The notes under the pieces are model-generated. The model did no database searches and had not been told where the DNA came from. It saw only the letters and a list, made by a program, of their open reading frames with translations. Shown piece after piece: positions 5,579 to 6,705 of a stretch of 6,705 nucleotides of DNA. The DNA lies in the NCBI GenBank assembly GCA_016789485.1, contig JAEURE010000152.1, positions 1 through 6,705 of the forward strand. The letters are read 5' to 3'. The DNA comes from Anaerolineales bacterium (lineage in GTDB: Bacteria; Chloroflexota; Anaerolineae; Anaerolineales; Villigracilaceae). Made by a program: the position numbers and the translations under genes. Within the stretch, counting starts at the first letter, position 1; each line of letters begins with the position of its first letter.

Positions 5579-6016
5579 ATGTTCAAACTATTAATTTCCG
5601 CTTTCACTTCCATGAGCCTGATGTTTGGCGCCGCAGAGACTGTGACCAGCCAGCCGGGGGAGCCGCTTTACAACGTCAAAGAGTGGAGCGTTCAATCGTG
5701 GAGTCGCATCCAACAGCAGGAAAGAAGCGCTGATCCCATCTCCACAGAAGAACCGCTTCAAAACCAGACCCGTGACCAGTTTCGGGATCAACAACAAGAT
5801 CAACTCTGTGGCCCTACACTGGGAACTGTCTGCGAGCCAGCTCAAGACCAGCTTCGCGACCAGACTCAAGATCAACTGCGCCTGTATCAGGAAACAGCCA
5901 CAGAGCCGTTACACTTGAATCCACAAAGCGGAAACAGCCATGGTGACGGTGATGGAACCTGCGATGCGGATTGCACGCCAGCCGCAGAGCCCGGTCCGCA
6001 CGGCAATGGACACTAA
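5579..6016 (+). CDS. Small predicted secreted DQ-repeat protein with a DUF5667-like N-terminus
   Basis: A 145-residue protein with a strong ribosome binding site (AAGGAG 5565-5570, 8 nt before ATG). Residues 1-19 resemble a signal peptide (MFKLLISAFTSMSLMFGAA), with possible cleavage after A19. The mature start SQPGEPLYNVKEWSVQS (24-40) resembles the PG-x-PLY-x-VK opening of DUF5667 proteins, but the rest of that domain is not evident. Two copies of an 11-residue unit, DQFRDQQQDQL (66-76) and DQLRDQTQDQL (90-100), follow in a highly polar, probably alpha-helical or disordered region. The C-terminus is Gly/His/Asp-rich with HGDGDGTCDADC (121-132) and ends HGNGH. Cysteines C77, C85, C128 and C132 and the histidines could form disulfides or bind metal. 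No lipobox is seen. Function is unknown. It is monocistronic with its own terminator, and divergent from the polyphosphate kinase gene. Confidence 0.8.
   Translation: MFKLLISAFTSMSLMFGAAETVTSQPGEPLYNVKEWSVQSWSRIQQQERSADPISTEEPLQNQTRDQFRDQQQDQLCGPTLGTVCEPAQDQLRDQTQDQLRLYQETATEPLHLNPQSGNSHGDGDGTCDADCTPAAEPGPHGNGH
5774..5877 (+). repeat. Two-copy direct repeat inside the secreted-protein gene
   Basis: The 32-nt units at 5774-5805 and 5846-5877 match at 25 of 32 positions and encode DQFRDQQQDQL and DQLRDQTQDQL. Several differences are third-position changes while the amino-acid pattern holds, which suggests the protein motif is maintained rather than freshly copied. The 40 nt between them encode the CGPTLGTVC segment. 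Confidence 0.75.
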
Positions 6017-6039
6017 TCAATAACTTGCACACCTCTTTT

Positions 6040-6071
6040 ACCCCGCTTCGGTACCTACACCGGGGCGGGGT
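6040..6071 (+). terminator. Intrinsic terminator of the secreted-protein gene
   Basis: ACCCCGCTTCGGT (6040-6052) pairs with ACCGGGGCGGGGT (6059-6071), including two T-G wobble pairs, around an ACCTAC loop. The following tract (CTGTTATTA) is only moderately U-rich, so efficiency may be modest. It lies 23 nt past the stop at 6016. Confidence 0.75.
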
Positions 6072-6202
6072 CTGTTATTAACTAACACACCTTCCCGTAG
6101 ATTCAACAGTAGCCTTCAACATATATACGCATCTCCGAAGTCTAAAACTATTTCTCCAATCATAATTCAGGAATAGCACATCGTCAGGTTGAACTTGCCG
6201 TT
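6072..6202. other. Intergenic spacer with no recognisable feature
   Basis: This AT-leaning stretch lies between two convergent terminators. I see no open reading frame with a ribosome binding site, no strong promoter, no repeat and no RNA-gene signature. Confidence 0.6.
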
Positions 6203-6234
6203 AAAAAGAAAAGCGCGGACTCTGGTCCGCGCTT
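6203..6234 (-). terminator. Intrinsic terminator of the DUF3597 gene
   Basis: On the minus strand AAGCGCGGAC, CAGA, GTCCGCGCTT forms a perfect 10-bp GC-rich stem (plus-strand 6211-6220 with 6225-6234), followed by TTCTTTTTAA. It begins 18 nt beyond the stop codon at 6253. This is the strongest GC-stem/U-tract terminator in the window. Confidence 0.93.
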
Positions 6235-6252
6235 CCAAAAACAACTTAATCT

Positions 6253-6705
6253 TTAATCCAAAAGCGACGCGGGGATGTTGCCGCCGTTCTCAGCGATCTT
6301 CTTCAACACTTCCTTGTGAAGCCAGACGTTCATTTTCGCTGAGTCTTTCATAAGGTCGGCAGGGCAGCCAAGTTCAGTGGCAAGTTCGTTGCGTGCCTCG
6401 CGGCTGCTGTCGATGCCCAATACTTTGAGAAGATCTACAATGGAGACTTTCCAATTGAGGTCCTTTCCAGCGGAAAGTTCTTCCAGGTGCTTGACCACAT
6501 CCACGACCGAAATCGCAGCAGGGGCTCCGGCCGCGGTTGTGCCTGCAGGATGAGCAACATCGTCCTTGGCTTTTTGTGCCTCTTTGGCTGCTCTTGCAGC
6601 CTGGCCGGCGGCCAATGCAGAAGCGGGCCTTTCGGAAGCAACGATCTTGGCAGGTGCGGGGGCGGGCTCATCCTTTTTCTTAAGCTTTAACTTTTCGAGA
6701 ATTTT
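6253..6705 (-). CDS. DUF3597 family protein, start truncated by the right window edge
   Basis: The minus-strand frame is open from the window edge (6705) to TAA at 6253-6255, giving 150 visible residues. It begins KILEKLKLKKKDEPAPAPAK. Family members usually start M-S-I-F-x-K-I-L, so only about five codons should be missing. An Ala/Pro/Lys-rich linker (about 12-63) leads to the DUF3597 domain: VVDVVKHLEELSAGKDLNWKV (67-87), SIVDLLKVLGIDSSREARNEL (88-108), AKMNVWLHKEVLKKIAENGG (123-142) and a terminal IPASLLD. In families of this type the LNW-x-x-SIVDLLK and MN-x-WLH segments are highly conserved. The fold is a small helical domain of unknown function; the protein is probably cytoplasmic. A TTG at 6615 is an internal codon, not the start, because the family-typical N-terminus continues upstream. 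A strong terminator follows. Confidence 0.92.
   Translation of the reverse strand, partial: KILEKLKLKKKDEPAPAPAKIVASERPASALAAGQAARAAKEAQKAKDDVAHPAGTTAAGAPAAISVVDVVKHLEELSAGKDLNWKVSIVDLLKVLGIDSSREARNELATELGCPADLMKDSAKMNVWLHKEVLKKIAENGGNIPASLLD

Noticed and set aside
5591..6032. Minus-strand frames opposite the secreted-protein gene (5591-5875 and 5814-6032)
   Set aside because: The plus-strand gene has a strong ribosome binding site, an export signal and its own terminator. The repeats keep their reading pattern in that frame, not in the antisense ones.
6435..6690. Alternative frames over the DUF3597 gene
   Set aside because: They only mirror the alanine/proline-rich linker in other frames; the DUF3597 frame is open to the window edge and matches the family.
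1..6705. CRISPR array, tRNA/rRNA gene, insertion sequence, phage or toxin-antitoxin module
   Set aside because: I saw no regularly spaced repeats, no cloverleaf or rRNA sequence, no transposase or integrase motifs and no paired small toxin-antitoxin frames.

Overview
The window looks like an ordinary chromosomal stretch from a bacterium of the phylum Chloroflexota, most likely class Anaerolineae. That assignment is an inference from gene content: an M29 aminopeptidase, a DUF4342 protein, a class III-like PPK2, a DUF3597 protein, and a small secreted protein with a DUF5667-like 'PGEPLYNVK' start and DQ-rich repeats. Base composition also looks close to balanced. There are no rRNA, tRNA, insertion sequence, phage or CRISPR signals. 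Coding density is high, and intrinsic terminators separate most units.

Layout from left to right. (1) A minus-strand gene runs off the left edge (1-470). It encodes the N-terminal 156 residues of a GNAT/YghO-like N-acetyltransferase-family protein. (2) A 136-nt divergent intergenic region carries an 11-bp inverted repeat (TTCCAAGTATA / TATACTTGGAA) whose arms contain -10-like elements facing both ways. (3) A complete M29 metallo-aminopeptidase (607-1869, +) follows and ends at a strong hairpin terminator (1895-1934). A candidate promoter for the next operon appears to overlap that hairpin. (4) A tight plus-strand cluster comes next: a four-helix membrane protein of unknown function (1963-2544), a pyridoxamine 5'-phosphate oxidase/Nim-like flavoprotein (2554-3126), a DUF4342 protein (3136-3384) and an isoprenylcysteine carboxyl methyltransferase-like membrane protein (3391-3969). 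A conserved-looking hypothetical protein (4023-4526) follows after 53 nt. (5) A bidirectional terminator (4542-4578) separates this cluster from a convergent PPK2 polyphosphate kinase (4580-5383, -). (6) Divergent from PPK2 is a small predicted secreted, DQ-repeat protein (5579-6016, +) with its own terminator. (7) A DUF3597 protein (6253-6705, -) with a clear terminator enters from the right edge and lacks only its first few codons.

Functionally, the recognisable genes are housekeeping or accessory metabolism: peptide turnover, polyphosphate/nucleotide phosphate transfer, flavin-dependent reduction and membrane-associated methyl transfer. The 1963-3969 genes are spaced 6-9 nt apart and are very probably co-transcribed, but their joint role cannot be read from the sequence. 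I do not see a convincing undescribed defence, mobile or RNA-based system. The most interesting items are regulatory architecture (a promoter overlapping a terminator, symmetric divergent promoters, a terminator-like hairpin inside a coding region) and two uncharacterised proteins, the four-helix membrane protein and the secreted DQ-repeat protein.
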